A stretch of DNA of 64,000 nucleotides from Neisseria animalis (lineage in GTDB: Bacteria > Pseudomonadota > Gammaproteobacteria > Burkholderiales > Neisseriaceae): assembly GCF_900636515.1 (NCBI RefSeq), contig NZ_LR134287.1, positions 1,054,001-1,118,000 of the forward strand. The letters run 5' to 3'. Of the stretch, positions 1 to 8,755 are shown piece after piece. Made by a program: the position numbers and the translations under genes. The first letter of the stretch is position 1. Each line of letters begins with the position of its first letter. Under the pieces are notes generated by a model. It was not told the origin of the DNA. It was given only the letters and a program-made list of their open reading frames with translations, and searched no databases.

Positions 1-502
1 TTTCGACAACTTCGTCTTCAGCACCGTGAATGAGCAGTGTTTTGGCTACATCGGGAACGGCTTGCGGCTCGGGGCGGTTGGTGTAGTGGTGAACGGCAGG
101 TCCCAGCAGCAGCAGCAGGTCGGGCGTGCGTTGTTGTGCGGCGAAGGTGGCAACGTAACCGCCGAATGAAAAACCGGCCAGTGCAAATTCGGGCGAGTCG
201 GGGTGTTGTGCGCGGGCATAGTCGATAACGGCGATGCAGTCGTCTGTTTCGCCTTTGCCGTAATCGTGTGTGCCTTGGCTGTTGCCGACACCGCGCAGAT
301 TGGGCAGATAGCAGTGAAAACCCAGTTGGGTTAAGGCTTTGGCTGCGGTTTGAATAACTTTGTTGGTATAGGTGCCGCCTTGCAGGGGATTGGGGTGATT
401 GATGACGGCGACACCGCGTTCCTGACCTTGTGCGGGCAGGTAAATGGTTTCGAGCAGGCCGGCAGGGCCGGAAATGTTGATGATGTCAGGTTTGTTGAGC
501 AT
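1..502 (-). CDS. alpha/beta hydrolase, partial (C-terminus outside window)
   Basis: Serine hydrolase of the alpha/beta fold, probably a cytoplasmic esterase-like enzyme of unknown substrate. 167 codons are visible and the 3' end is cut by the window edge. After a strand-rich start come HPNPLQGG (about residues 36-43, the oxyanion-loop region of this family), LRGVGNSQG (69-77) and the nucleophile elbow GFSFGG with Ser112. The last visible residues, HGAEDEVV, are the usual place of the acidic catalytic residue. The final catalytic His should lie beyond the window. The ATG at 502 is the natural start. The Smr gene lies 34 bp upstream on the same strand, so the two may be co-transcribed. The fold is clear, the substrate is not. 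Confidence 0.8.
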   Translation of the reverse strand, partial: MLNKPDIINISGPAGLLETIYLPAQGQERGVAVINHPNPLQGGTYTNKVIQTAAKALTQLGFHCYLPNLRGVGNSQGTHDYGKGETDDCIAVIDYARAQHPDSPEFALAGFSFGGYVATFAAQQRTPDLLLLLGPAVHHYTNRPEPQAVPDVAKTLLIHGAEDEVVE

Positions 503-536
503 GGTTGTTCCGATGGTGTGGTTGGGTTCGGGGTGG

Positions 537-1163
537 TTATTCTGTTTCGCCGTAGGGACGGTTGCGTTTTAATAAAATCCGCACGGCTCCGTCGTTGTTG
601 GCGCGCGGCTCGACATAGGCCAATACGTCGGGGTGTTGCATCAGCCAGCGGCGGGTCATGTTTTTTAAAACGGGTTTGTAACCTGAGGAGCCGAGGCCGC
701 TGCCGTGTACGATTTCTCCGCATACGCCGCGTTTTTTGACAAATTCGATAAATTCGTTCAACACTTGCTGTGCTTCCTCTTGGGTGTAGCCGTGCAAGTC
801 GACATCGGCGACAACGGTGTAATGGCCGTTTTTCAGGCGTTGGATGTCGTTTTTGCCTTGTCCGTTTTTGCTGAAACTGGGCGGCGGTTCGTCCCAGTCG
901 GTTCCGCCGTGGCCGACATAAAAGTAGTCTTCTTCGGCAAGGCTCTGTATTTCTTGCGGACGGGGTTTGATGGGGGAAGTGTCGCGCGGAGCTTGGTAGC
1001 GTCGGGTGTCTTTCAGCGGGGTAACTTCTCCTACCGCTTTGGCAAAGTCAATCTCCGCTTCGGCGCGTTTTTTGGCTTCCTGCTCGACAAGGGCGCGTGC
1101 TTCGGCTTCTTTTTTTGCTTGTTTGCCCAAGGCTTTCAGGGTTGCTTGGAAATCCGTGGTCAT
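537..1163 (-). CDS. Smr-domain protein (SmrA/SmrB-like endonuclease)
   Basis: 208 aa. The N-terminal third is charged and rich in Ala/Glu/Lys (residues about 5-45) and probably forms a coiled coil. The C-terminal half is an Smr domain with the DLHG motif at 122-125 and the glycine motif HGSG at 153-156, ending in a basic tail. Smr domains nick or cut nucleic acid; the bacterial stand-alone members are linked to ribosome rescue (SmrB) or DNA metabolism. The second motif reads HGSG where HGKG is common. It lies 21 bp after the DUF1841 gene on the same strand, which suggests one transcript. The family is secure, the in vivo substrate is inferred only. Confidence 0.85.
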   Translation of the reverse strand: MTTDFQATLKALGKQAKKEAEARALVEQEAKKRAEAEIDFAKAVGEVTPLKDTRRYQAPRDTSPIKPRPQEIQSLAEEDYFYVGHGGTDWDEPPPSFSKNGQGKNDIQRLKNGHYTVVADVDLHGYTQEEAQQVLNEFIEFVKKRGVCGEIVHGSGLGSSGYKPVLKNMTRRWLMQHPDVLAYVEPRANNDGAVRILLKRNRPYGETE

Positions 1164-1184
1164 GATGTGTCTTTCTGTGGGCGG

Positions 1185-1688
1185 TTATTTCCGCAGGCTG
1201 ATTTGGTCGGACAATCCGACTTCGTGGGGGTTGATGCGGGCGTTGTCTTCCTGCCCCAAACCGATGAGCCGGCGCAGTCGGGTGATGTAGGCGTTTACGT
1301 CTAAGCCTCGGCCGTAGCGTTGGGCTTCCCAAATGGTTTCGACCAAAGCGTCCATCATTTCGTGTTCCGCGCGCAGCCGGTCGCCGTTGTAGCGGCCGCA
1401 CAGGGTTTGGTGGATATGGCGGATTCCGTGCGGCTGGTCGATGGCCGTCTGCTCTTGTAGGGAAAGGTGCAGCGACATATGCAGAAACGGGTTGGTTTCT
1501 CCGCTTTCGGGCTGCCAGTTTTTATCCAAATAATGTTCGATGTCGTCAAGATAGTGATGATATTCGGGGTGTGCTTCGATAATCTTCAGGGCTTTTTGTT
1601 GCAGGGCATCAAGTTGCAGCGGTTGGAAACGCTGCTGCCAAACTTGCGCGAAAAAGCGGCGGACATCGGAAGTGTTGACATCGTACAT
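1185..1688 (-). CDS. DUF1841 family protein
   Basis: 167 aa from the ATG at 1688. The frame is open further upstream to 1871, but that part is out of character (Arg/Pro-rich) and runs over a DUS hairpin, so the start MYDVNTSDVRRFF is preferred and fits the family length. Visible features are a conserved-looking segment with HYLD repeats (about 48-60), the stretch NPFLHMSLHLSLQEQ (about 74-88), and ARINPHEVG near the C-terminus. The family is soluble, common in beta- and gammaproteobacteria, and without assigned function. Neighbours (Smr, MlaC-like) do not reveal the role. Confidence 0.75.
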   Translation of the reverse strand: MYDVNTSDVRRFFAQVWQQRFQPLQLDALQQKALKIIEAHPEYHHYLDDIEHYLDKNWQPESGETNPFLHMSLHLSLQEQTAIDQPHGIRHIHQTLCGRYNGDRLRAEHEMMDALVETIWEAQRYGRGLDVNAYITRLRRLIGLGQEDNARINPHEVGLSDQISLRK

Positions 1689-1785
1689 GACATATCCGTT
1701 GATAATGGGAACAAGGCCGTCTGCAAAATGCGGGATAGGGTTGCGGCGTATGTATTGCGCCGGAAGGCTGTATTCAGACGGTAAA

Positions 1786-1827
1786 ACAGGCCGTCTGCCG
1801 ACGGTTGAGCGAGGGCGGACGGCCTGT
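1786..1827. terminator. DUS-containing inverted repeat
   Basis: ACAGGCCGTCTGCC at 1786-1799 pairs with GGCGGACGGCCTGT at 1814-1827 around a 14-nt loop, followed by TATTTT. It is probably a terminator-like hairpin between the MlaC-like gene and the DUF1841 gene; only the first arm holds a full DUS core. Confidence 0.55.
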
Positions 1828-1904
1828 ATTTTAACTGTTTTTACCGTAAGACAACAGTAGGCGCGCGGCATGGGATTTTGCAGACGGCCTGATGCTGTTT
1901 GAAG

Positions 1905-2507
1905 TTACTGCTTTTTCAAACTTTTGGCTTTAACGGCAGCGATGGCGCCGTCGATGCCTTTCTGTTTGATCAATTCGTTGAACTGGTTGCGGTAGATGGT
2001 AACCAAGCTCGCGCCGTCCACACGGAAATTGTAGATTTTGTAAATCGAACCGGCAGGATAAAGCTGATAGGCAACTTCGTATTTTTTGCCGTTTTTGGTT
2101 TGCAGTTCGGAAAATACATCGAGACGTTTGCCGTTTGCCGTCATTTTGTTCGGCAACAGTCTGACTTTGGCATCGGCCGCGCCAATCAGGGCAGAACGGG
2201 CATACATCGAAACCACCATATCTTTGAAGGCCGCGATAAAGTCGGTTTTCTGCTTGACCGAAAAATTCCGCCACGGTGCGCCTACCGCCATTGCGGAAAT
2301 CCGTTCGTAGTCGAGATAACGGTTGGCATAACTTTCGATTTGTTTGATTTTTTGAGCTTCGCTCAGGGAAGTGTTGCGGGCGATTTTCAAAACGGTATCA
2401 ATATTTTGCTGCATTTGTGTTTGTGCCGGATGCTGGGCGGCAACGGCATAGGGAGCGATCACGGCAAAAGGGGCGGCCAGCAGCAGGGCGGAAGAAAAGC
2501 GGTTCAT
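1905..2507 (-). CDS. MlaC/Ttg2D family periplasmic phospholipid-binding protein
   Basis: 200 aa with a signal peptide (residues 1-24, cleavage after AVAA). The mature part matches the MlaC family: YANRYLDYERIS near 70-80, then GAPWRNFSVKQKTDFIAAFKD-type segment, SMYARSALIG and a C-terminal beta-strand region ending in a basic tail. MlaC proteins carry phospholipids through the periplasm between the outer-membrane complex and the inner-membrane MlaFEDB transporter. None of the other mla genes is next to it, so it is either an orphan paralogue or the pathway genes lie elsewhere. Its own short transcript is likely: a divergent tRNA lies upstream and a DUS hairpin downstream. Confidence 0.8.
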   Translation of the reverse strand: MNRFSSALLLAAPFAVIAPYAVAAQHPAQTQMQQNIDTVLKIARNTSLSEAQKIKQIESYANRYLDYERISAMAVGAPWRNFSVKQKTDFIAAFKDMVVSMYARSALIGAADAKVRLLPNKMTANGKRLDVFSELQTKNGKKYEVAYQLYPAGSIYKIYNFRVDGASLVTIYRNQFNELIKQKGIDGAIAAVKAKSLKKQ

Positions 2508-2624
2508 CAGGTTTCCTTATTGATGGAGGGTGTGTACGGCGGCTATTGTAGGATATGTAATAAAGGAAAAGGTTTAATGCGGTGTAAAACCGCGCAATGC
2601 CGTCTGAAAAATTGCGAAAAATAC

Positions 2625-2653
2625 TTTACAAGCGTAAAGATGGTTTATATAAT
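2625..2653 (+). promoter_or_regulatory. sigma70 promoter of tRNA-Leu
   Basis: TTTACA at 2625-2630 and TATAAT at 2648-2653 are spaced by 17 nt. Transcription would begin near 2660, about 15 nt before the tRNA gene. Confidence 0.8.
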
Positions 2654-2674
2654 TGCGCCTTAATAATTCCCACC

Positions 2675-2759
2675 GCCCGGGTGGTGAAATTGGTAGACAC
2701 AGGGGACTCAAAATCCCCCGCCGCAAGGTGTGTCGGTTCGAGTCCGACCCCGGGCACCA
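2675..2759 (+). tRNA. tRNA-Leu (anticodon CAA)
   Basis: The acceptor stem GCCCGGG at 2675-2681 pairs with CCCGGGC at 2749-2755, followed by discriminator A and an encoded CCA. The anticodon arm GGGGA-CTCAAAA-TCCCC shows anticodon CAA (TTG codons). A variable arm typical of class II tRNAs and the T loop GGTTCGAGTCC are present. It has its own promoter and terminator. Confidence 0.95.
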
Positions 2760-2766
2760 AATATTA

Positions 2767-2809
2767 AAAACCGCATGAAACATGAAATGATTGTTTCATG
2801 CGGTTTTTT
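2767..2809 (+). terminator. Rho-independent terminator of tRNA-Leu
   Basis: AAACCGCATGAAACA pairs with TGTTTCATGCGGTTT and is followed by a T run. It lies 8 nt after the tRNA 3' end. Confidence 0.85.
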
Positions 2810-2836
2810 CCGTTATCCAGATGAAAAAGTACCGTT

Positions 2837-3970
2837 ATGCCGCATATGATTTCCAGCGACCGCGCCGTCATCGAATGGCGCAATGAAAGTACGCAAAAAC
2901 CGCCCAAGGCCGCGCTTTATCTGCATGAAGCCGGTGCGGAGCGTATTTTAAAATCTGCTTATGAGCAGACGGCAACGGTGTGGACAGGCGATTTTCACAA
3001 TGCCAAACAGGTGTTGTCCGCATTGAAAAAGCGCGTCCGCAAGCCTTCGGGAAAGAAGAAAACTGCCGATGTGCAGGATATGCAGACGGCCTTTCACAGC
3101 CACCGTATACGGCAGGCGCAGCAAAGCAGGGTATTAAATATGCTGGCGGTGGAAATAGGCGCGGGTTTCGTATTGGATATGCCGCGTGCGCCGGATGTTT
3201 CGGCGGCTTTGGCCGATGTGTACGGCGAAGCAAATCACGAACCGTTTTTGCTGCCGCTCAACCAACTTTTGGGCTTTATCGGCGCGCATGAATGGCATAA
3301 AAAAGGTATTGCGCTGCCGCAGCTTGGCGGTAGGATTCATGTGCCGTTTGGTGTGTTTTCGCCCATACGCGGCGAATATTTGGATTTGCTGGCCGCCGCG
3401 CCGCTGCCGCCGTCTGCAACCGGTATTGAAGGGACGGCATTTGACATCGGTACGGGGTCGGGTGTGATTGCTGCGTTGCTGGCCAAGCGCGGTGTGCCGC
3501 GTATTGTGGCGACCGATACTAATCCGAGAGCCGTGGCGGCGGCGCGTGCCAATTTCACACGTTTGGGCTGTGCGGACAAGGTTGATTTGCAGACGGCAGA
3601 TTTGTTTCCCGAAGGTTGCGCGGATTTGATTGTCTGCAATCCGCCGTGGTTGCCGGCGAAACCGACTTCTGATGTGGAAACCGCATTGTACGACCCCGAC
3701 AGTGCGATGTTGCGGGGATTTCTCAATGGTGTCCGCAGTCATTTGAAGCCGAATGGTGAAGCATGGCTGGTGATTTCGGATTTGGCGGAACACCTGAGTC
3801 TGCGCGAATCTGGTTTTCTGGCGCGCTGTTTGCAGACGGCCTTATTGGAAGTGGTTGATGTTTTGCAGACCAAACCGCAACACGCCAAGGCATTTGACGG
3901 GAACGATCCTTTGGCATTTGCCCGCAGCAGGGAAACGACTTTTCTGTACCGTTTGAAAGCTGCCGACTGA
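2837..3970 (+). CDS. class I SAM-dependent methyltransferase with NPPW motif
   Basis: 377 aa. The N-terminal 190 residues form a substrate-recognition part. They are followed by a Rossmann methyltransferase domain: motif I DIGTGSG at 203-209, the acidic end of strand 2 at ATDTN (225-229) and the catalytic motif NPPW at 268-271. NPPY/NPPW with this spacing marks N-methyltransferases acting on glutamine, guanine or adenine (HemK/PrmB, RsmC/RlmG and TrmN6 groups). No RNA-binding THUMP domain is visible. The target cannot be told from sequence. ATG 2837 is taken as start; a second ATG follows at codon 4. It stands alone between the tRNA-Leu terminator and a convergent Nudix gene. Confidence 0.8.
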   Translation: MPHMISSDRAVIEWRNESTQKPPKAALYLHEAGAERILKSAYEQTATVWTGDFHNAKQVLSALKKRVRKPSGKKKTADVQDMQTAFHSHRIRQAQQSRVLNMLAVEIGAGFVLDMPRAPDVSAALADVYGEANHEPFLLPLNQLLGFIGAHEWHKKGIALPQLGGRIHVPFGVFSPIRGEYLDLLAAAPLPPSATGIEGTAFDIGTGSGVIAALLAKRGVPRIVATDTNPRAVAAARANFTRLGCADKVDLQTADLFPEGCADLIVCNPPWLPAKPTSDVETALYDPDSAMLRGFLNGVRSHLKPNGEAWLVISDLAEHLSLRESGFLARCLQTALLEVVDVLQTKPQHAKAFDGNDPLAFARSRETTFLYRLKAAD

Positions 3971-4172
3971 AGGAAATTTGCGGTTTGAGGCCGTCTGCAA
4001 ATTAAGGTCTTCTGCAAATGGCTTTAAGCGGCTACAGAGCTACGCGCATTGTTTTCTGATGAATGGGAAAAGTGTGGCAGATATTTTATCGGAAGCTGCC
4101 GCGCTTGTTTGGCGGTTGCCAAAACAGGATGTAAACATATCGGAAATCGTCGAAAGCTCAGACGGCATAAGT

Positions 4173-4799
4173 TCAGACGGCATATTGACGATGATGTTGA
4201 TAACGCTCTGCCAAGCCGTAGAGGATAATGGCCGTCAACCCCCAAATGTCGTAATGCAGATAAGGCAGCGTGGGCGAAGCAAGGTTGCTGCCGTTGAAAT
4301 GCAGTATCCGTTCGGCATAATTTTCGGGGTTGAGGACAACGGATAAGGGGATATAAAAAATTTCGGCAACTTCATTGCTGTCGGGCAGCAGCAGGGGCGG
4401 TTGCGCGGCGGTGTAAATGGCGGGGACGGGGTGTACCTCGTAGCCGGAGGGTGTGTAGTGAGGCGGCAGCTGCGGAAAAGTCTGCCAAGCGGCTGACGGA
4501 ATGCCAGTTTCTTCTTCGGTTTCGCGCAATGCGGTTTGGGTAAAGTCTTTGTCGTGTTTTTCACGTCCGCCGCCGGGCAGGGAGATTTGTCCGGTATGGT
4601 GGCGGAGCTGTTCGGAGCGGCGGGTCAGCAGCAGTTGCCATTGATTGCCGTCGTGAAGACAGGGCAGCAATACGGCGGCTTTGCGTGCGCGTTCTGGATT
4701 GCTGTCGAGCAGCCGGTTTCGCAATGCTTCCAAAGAGGCGGGATATGTGGCGGCGCAGTTGAGAAAGGCGGCAAGTTGCGGCTGGGTCATGCTTTTCAT
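4173..4799 (-). CDS. Nudix hydrolase, CoA pyrophosphatase type (NudL-like)
   Basis: 208 aa from ATG 4799. A TTG at 4826 with an upstream TAAGG could also serve and would add 9 residues. A full Nudix box G-x5-E-x7-REtEEEtG spans about 76-99 with the metal-binding glutamates at 92-97. Ahead of it, LLTRRSEQLRHHTGQISLPGG matches the CoA-hydrolase (UPF0035) signature of NudL/Pcd1 enzymes. These cut CoA or acyl-CoA to phosphopantetheine and 3',5'-ADP. Cytosolic; metal-dependent. Located tail to tail with the methyltransferase gene; the 200 bp between them holds DUS cores and no convincing gene. Confidence 0.85.
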   Translation of the reverse strand: MKSMTQPQLAAFLNCAATYPASLEALRNRLLDSNPERARKAAVLLPCLHDGNQWQLLLTRRSEQLRHHTGQISLPGGGREKHDKDFTQTALRETEEETGIPSAAWQTFPQLPPHYTPSGYEVHPVPAIYTAAQPPLLLPDSNEVAEIFYIPLSVVLNPENYAERILHFNGSNLASPTLPYLHYDIWGLTAIILYGLAERYQHHRQYAV

Positions 4800-4992
4800 G
4801 ATGATGCGTCCGGGTGGTGGCAACAACCGAATATTACCTTAGGTTTACGTTTGCCGAAATCCATAAATCTCCGGCTTGTGATAAAGTTGCAGCGATAAAG
4901 GCCGTCTGTAAAACGGAAGTTTTGCCGGAAATGGGAACATCATTGCGGCATGCGGATATTACGGACGGTTGTTTGAACGATAAGGAAGAGTT

Positions 4993-6846
4993 ATGTGGTT
5001 TGCCTGTTCGCGCCTTAAGGTGCTGGTGGCGGCGGTTGGCATGATGTTTGCGGTGCAAGCATCGGCTGCCGGTGAGAATCTGCCGAAAATCGATACTGAA
5101 ATTAAAAAAACTTCTGAACGTAAAAGCCGTTTGACTCCCGAACAGGCCGAGGCGGAGCGCAAACGCCGTGCGGAAGTATCCAAACGCTCCAGCCAGTTGT
5201 TTACTTTACTGGGCAGCGAAATAGCCTTGCAAAAAGGTAATCCGGCCATGGCATTGGCCACCCATATGGCCATGATTGACCGGACAGGCTCGCCGGAAGT
5301 TGCGGAGCGGGCGTTGGAAATGGCGGTTTCGCTCAATGCGTTTGAACAGGCAGAGGCAATTTATCAAAAATGGCGCAAAATCGAGCCGGAACCGGGTGAA
5401 GCGCAACGGCGTATGGGTTGGGTGCGCGGCTTGCTGGCAGGAGATGCGGGTCAGACCATGAGCGGCTTGGAAGATGTATTACGCCATGCCAATGAGGAGC
5501 AGACCCAACGGATCTTCCTGCTGCTGGCACAGGCTGCCGTGATGCAGCCCGGATTGGCGGAAAAAGCGGTCAAGGAAGTGCACAAGGCAGCGCGCAACTA
5601 TCCGAATATGCCGGAAGCTGCGATTGCCGATGTTATTTACAGCGCGCAAAACGGCAAAGAGCGTCATGCTGTGGCGGCATTGCAGAAGTTGGCGGCGTTA
5701 GACGAGGAAGTCTTGCCGCCGACTTGGCTGACTTTGCGCCTGATGGCACAACGCAATCCCGAAGTGTTAAACCGTTTTTTTGCTGAAACGGATACGCAGA
5801 ATCTTTCTGTGGTATGGCAGGAGTTGGAAATCAGCAGTTTGGTGGCGCAGGGACAGCAGGATAAGGCATATGGCCGTCTGCAAACGCTGTTGGAGCATAA
5901 TCCGAATGCGGATTTGTATATTCAGGCGGCATTTTTGGCAGCGGCGCGGGAAGACGGTGGCGCACTCGATAATTATTTGGATAAAGCCTACCGCTTGGGC
6001 ACGGCGGAGCAGCAAAGCCGTGCGGCGGTAATCGGTGTCATGCGCTACGCCGAATTGAAAGACACCAAGCAGGCGAAAGTATGGATAAACCGAATCAGCG
6101 CGCCGGATTATGTATTTGACAAAGCAGTATTGAATGCCTCAGTTGCCGCAGAATCCGGCGATTATCGGACGGCGTTCGCCGAAGCACGCCGCGCCCGAAA
6201 ACTGCCGTCGAAACAGGGGCGGTTTTTCGGCAGTGAAGAGTTGCAAAGAGTGTATCTGTTTGCCTTGTCGCAGCACGACAAACCGCGCGAAGCCTTGATT
6301 GAATTGAATGCGCTTGCCGCCCAAGCGGCCAAAAAACCGGAATCGGCCGGATATTTGCCGGATATTCTGTACCAGCGGGCATTGGTATATGAGCGAATCG
6401 GGGAGCATGGCAGAGCCGTTGCGGATTTGCGCCGTTATGTGGAAATTAATCCCAACAGCGCAGCCGGCATGAATGCGCTGGGTTATACTTTGTTGGTGTC
6501 TCCGAAACATACACAGCATTTGGAAGAAGCCTTCTCCCTGATTCAGGCCGCCTACCATTTGGAACCCGAATCGGCGGCGATTAACGACAGCATGGGTTGG
6601 GCATATTATCGCAAAGGAGATGCCGAGGCGGCGCTGCCATATTTGCAATATGCCTACCGTGAAGAGCCTGATGCCGAAGTTGCCGCCCATTTGGGAGAGG
6701 TGTTGTGGCAGACCGGCGCGCGCGAGCAGGCGGAAACAGTTTGGCTGGACGGCTTGCAGCAGCGCGGCAATACCGCATTGTTGAAAAATACCATGCAGCG
6801 TTTCGGCGTAAAGATACCGAAGGCAGCCGGAAACAAGCATAAATAA
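4993..6846 (+). CDS. periplasmic tetratricopeptide-repeat protein
   Basis: 617 aa with a signal peptide (MWFACSRLKVLVAAVGMMFA..., cleavage near ASA/AG, residue about 26) and the Shine-Dalgarno AAGGAAG 5 nt before ATG. The mature protein is almost wholly alpha-helical. TPR-like units are clearest in the C-terminal third, such as YERIGEHGRAVADLRRYVEINPNS followed by AGMNALGYTLL and NDSMGWAYYRKGDAEAALPYLQYAY. The A/G/Y/A spacing of TPRs is obvious there. Such proteins act as scaffolds for envelope assembly. It precedes lolB (outer-membrane lipoprotein insertion), a neighbourhood conserved in Neisseria, which hints at an envelope role; the exact partner is unknown. Confidence 0.8.
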   Translation: MWFACSRLKVLVAAVGMMFAVQASAAGENLPKIDTEIKKTSERKSRLTPEQAEAERKRRAEVSKRSSQLFTLLGSEIALQKGNPAMALATHMAMIDRTGSPEVAERALEMAVSLNAFEQAEAIYQKWRKIEPEPGEAQRRMGWVRGLLAGDAGQTMSGLEDVLRHANEEQTQRIFLLLAQAAVMQPGLAEKAVKEVHKAARNYPNMPEAAIADVIYSAQNGKERHAVAALQKLAALDEEVLPPTWLTLRLMAQRNPEVLNRFFAETDTQNLSVVWQELEISSLVAQGQQDKAYGRLQTLLEHNPNADLYIQAAFLAAAREDGGALDNYLDKAYRLGTAEQQSRAAVIGVMRYAELKDTKQAKVWINRISAPDYVFDKAVLNASVAAESGDYRTAFAEARRARKLPSKQGRFFGSEELQRVYLFALSQHDKPREALIELNALAAQAAKKPESAGYLPDILYQRALVYERIGEHGRAVADLRRYVEINPNSAAGMNALGYTLLVSPKHTQHLEEAFSLIQAAYHLEPESAAINDSMGWAYYRKGDAEAALPYLQYAYREEPDAEVAAHLGEVLWQTGAREQAETVWLDGLQQRGNTALLKNTMQRFGVKIPKAAGNKHK

Positions 6847-6851
6847 TGGTT

Positions 6852-6887
6852 AAGGCCGTCTGTAAAAGTAAATGTGCAGACGGCCTT
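6852..6887 (+). terminator. DUS inverted-repeat terminator
   Basis: AAGGCCGTCTG pairs with CAGACGGCCTT just after the TPR gene stop. The arms are DUS cores of the CTGTA and CTGCA types. Confidence 0.65.
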
Positions 6888-6899
6888 CGCGGGCAATTT

Positions 6900-7006
6900 T
6901 ATAGTCATTTAAAATAAGAATGCTACAGCGTTGCTTTGCCTTGCCGTACTATGTGTACTGTCTGCGGCTTCGCTGCCTTGTCTCATTCTTATTTTATTCG
7001 ACTATA
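6900..7006 (+). mobile_element. 107-bp Correia-like MITE, copy 1
   Basis: It starts TATAGTCATTTAAAATAAG and ends TTATTCGACTATA. The two ends are imperfect 24-bp inverted repeats. The core contains GTACTGTCTGCGGCTTCG and GCCTTGTCTCATTC, which resemble the right half of Correia repeat elements. The boundaries are proven by copy 3. It sits between the TPR gene and lolB and may supply transcription signals to lolB. Confidence 0.85.
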
Positions 7007-7134
7007 TTTGCATTGGAGCTTTGCCTGTAAAAGAAAGAAAATCAAGCGGCAATATTTCTGATTTGTTATCATCAGGCCGTCTGCAAATCGAATGGTTTTA
7101 CAGACGGCATATCCTGTACCGATACGGAATACTT

Positions 7135-7716
7135 ATGAAATTCAAACTACCCATCATGCTGGTAACTTTACTGCTGGCAGCCTGTACGACGACCGGTTTG
7201 CCGCAGCAGGGCGGTTGGCCGGCTGCAGATGATGTCGGCAGCTTTACGGCCGCCGGCAGGCTGGCGGTGAAAGTGGAAGAAAAAGGTTCGTATGCCCATT
7301 TTGATTGGACCTACCAAAACAAAGTGCAGACGATTAATGTCAATACCCCGCTGGGTACGACAGTCGGACAACTCTGCCAAGACGCGCAGGGTGTGCTGGC
7401 GGTGGACGGTAAAGGCAGAATTTATCAGGCGGATACAGCAGAAGAGTTGAGCACGCTGTTGCTCGGCTTTGAGCTGCCGGTTCAGCATCTGTATATTTGG
7501 GCAGACGGCAAACGTGTGGCCGGTGCGCCGTATCAGTTATTGGCAGACGGCCGTCTGCAACAGTTCGGCTGGACGATAAACCGCAGCGTTACCGAGGAAA
7601 ACAAACCGAGGGTATTGCAGTTGGCAAACGACAAATTATCGGTTCGGCTGGTGTTTGACGAAGTGGATATGCAGCCGCCGTATAGTGCACAAAACAGTTG
7701 TGCGGCACGCACTTGA
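7135..7716 (+). CDS. lolB: outer-membrane lipoprotein LolB
   Basis: 193 aa. The lipobox LLAAC places the lipidated Cys at residue 17, preceded by a short signal peptide. The mature protein has the LolB pattern: [24 protein letters not shown] (about 35-60), a strand-rich barrel, and the late motif FGWTINRSV. LolB accepts lipoproteins from LolA and inserts them into the inner leaflet of the outer membrane. An in-frame start lies upstream inside and beyond the MITE, but only ATG 7135 gives a signal peptide with a lipobox. ispE starts 10 nt after the stop, as in many beta- and gammaproteobacteria. Confidence 0.93.
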   Translation: MKFKLPIMLVTLLLAACTTTGLPQQGGWPAADDVGSFTAAGRLAVKVEEKGSYAHFDWTYQNKVQTINVNTPLGTTVGQLCQDAQGVLAVDGKGRIYQADTAEELSTLLLGFELPVQHLYIWADGKRVAGAPYQLLADGRLQQFGWTINRSVTEENKPRVLQLANDKLSVRLVFDEVDMQPPYSAQNSCAART

Positions 7717-7726
7717 GAGACAAAAA

Positions 7727-8575
7727 ATGGATATTCCCCCCTATGCACAAGCCTTTGCAGCGCCGGCAAAGCTGAACTTGGATTTGCGGATTACCGCCCG
7801 ACGTGCAGACGGCTATCATGAATTGGAAAGTATTTTTTGTCTGATTAATTTGCACGATACCGTTTATTTGTCCGTGCGTGAAGACGGCAGGGTTGTGATA
7901 CACACCCCCGCACAAGGCGTTGCGCCCGAACAAGATTTGGCATACCGTGCAGCGGTGTTGCTGCAAAAGCATTGCAATGTCGGGAAAGGTGCGGATATCT
8001 GGCTGGATAAAAAAATCCCGATGGGCGGAGGCTTGGGGGGCGGCAGTTCCGATGCGGCAACGGTTTTGCTGGTGTTGAACCATTTATGGCAATGCAGTCT
8101 GAACCGCCAAGAGCTGATGGATTTGGGCATCACCTTGGGGGCAGATGTACCGTTTTTTATTTTCGGACGCAACGCATTTGCCAAGGGAATCGGGGAAAAA
8201 CTGACTGCGATAGATGTGCCGAAACAATGGTATGTTGTGGTAAAACCCAATGTTCATGTTGCAACTGCAAAAATTTTTGCACATCCGCTCTTGACACGAA
8301 ACAGCAAACCAAGCATAATGCCGACTTTCCAAACATTGCAGCCGTTTCAGAATGATATGCAGGCGGTTGTATTTCGGGAGTATCCTGAGGTTTGGCAAGC
8401 TTATCTGGAATTGTCGAAATACGGCAAAACATTAATGACCGGCTCTGGGGCCTGTTTGTTTACCGCATTTGATAATCATCAGGAAGCGTACAATTTATAC
8501 CGGCAAGTTTCTGAAACATACGAAGCATATTGCGTGGAAGGTTTGGATTTCCATCCTTTGCATTGTATGGTTTGA
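7727..8575 (+). CDS. ispE: 4-diphosphocytidyl-2-C-methyl-D-erythritol kinase
   Basis: 282 aa, the normal length for IspE. It phosphorylates CDP-methylerythritol at the 2-hydroxyl in the MEP isoprenoid pathway in the cytosol. Visible motifs are [10 protein letters not shown] at 13-22 (start of the GHMP kinase fold with the active-site Lys), the ATP-binding loop [13 protein letters not shown] at 98-110, GADVPFF near 140 (catalytic Asp) and TGSGACLF in the C-terminal GHMP motif. ATG 7727 follows GAGACAAAAA and the lolB stop. An upstream GTG inside lolB is out of family length. This enzyme feeds the precursors used by HpnD/HpnE further along the window. Confidence 0.95.
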   Translation: MDIPPYAQAFAAPAKLNLDLRITARRADGYHELESIFCLINLHDTVYLSVREDGRVVIHTPAQGVAPEQDLAYRAAVLLQKHCNVGKGADIWLDKKIPMGGGLGGGSSDAATVLLVLNHLWQCSLNRQELMDLGITLGADVPFFIFGRNAFAKGIGEKLTAIDVPKQWYVVVKPNVHVATAKIFAHPLLTRNSKPSIMPTFQTLQPFQNDMQAVVFREYPEVWQAYLELSKYGKTLMTGSGACLFTAFDNHQEAYNLYRQVSETYEAYCVEGLDFHPLHCMV

Positions 8576-8583
8576 GGGATAGT

Positions 8584-8659
8584 TGGGGAGTCGTCAAGCG
8601 GTTAAGACACTGGATTTTGATTCCAGCATGCGAAGGTTCGAATCCTTCCTCCCCAGCCA
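8584..8659 (+). tRNA. tRNA-Gln (anticodon TTG), copy 1 of 3
   Basis: TGGGGAG pairs with CTCCCCA. The anticodon arm CTGGA-TTTTGAT-TCCAG gives TTG, and CCA is encoded. It follows ispE after 8 nt with no visible promoter, so it is probably processed from the ispE transcript or driven from inside ispE. Confidence 0.95.
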
Positions 8660-8672
8660 AAATCCTACTTGT

Positions 8673-8748
8673 TGGGGAGTCGTCAAGCGGTTAAGACACT
8701 GGATTTTGATTCCAGCATGCGAAGGTTCGAATCCTTCCTCCCCAGCCA
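8673..8748 (+). tRNA. tRNA-Gln (anticodon TTG), copy 2 of 3
   Basis: Identical in sequence to copy 1, separated by a 13-nt spacer. Confidence 0.95.
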
Positions 8749-8755
8749 ACCCTTT

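Noticed and set aside
3978..4346. 122-codon plus-strand frame after the methyltransferase gene
   Set aside because: Covers DUS repeats and the end of the Nudix gene; no Shine-Dalgarno and a composition unlike protein.
6931..7134. Upstream in-frame start for lolB inside the MITE
   Set aside because: It would put the signal peptide and lipobox in the middle of the protein.
7655..7726. GTG start that would extend ispE into lolB
   Set aside because: Adds 24 residues absent from the family and overlaps lolB; ATG 7727 fits the normal IspE start.
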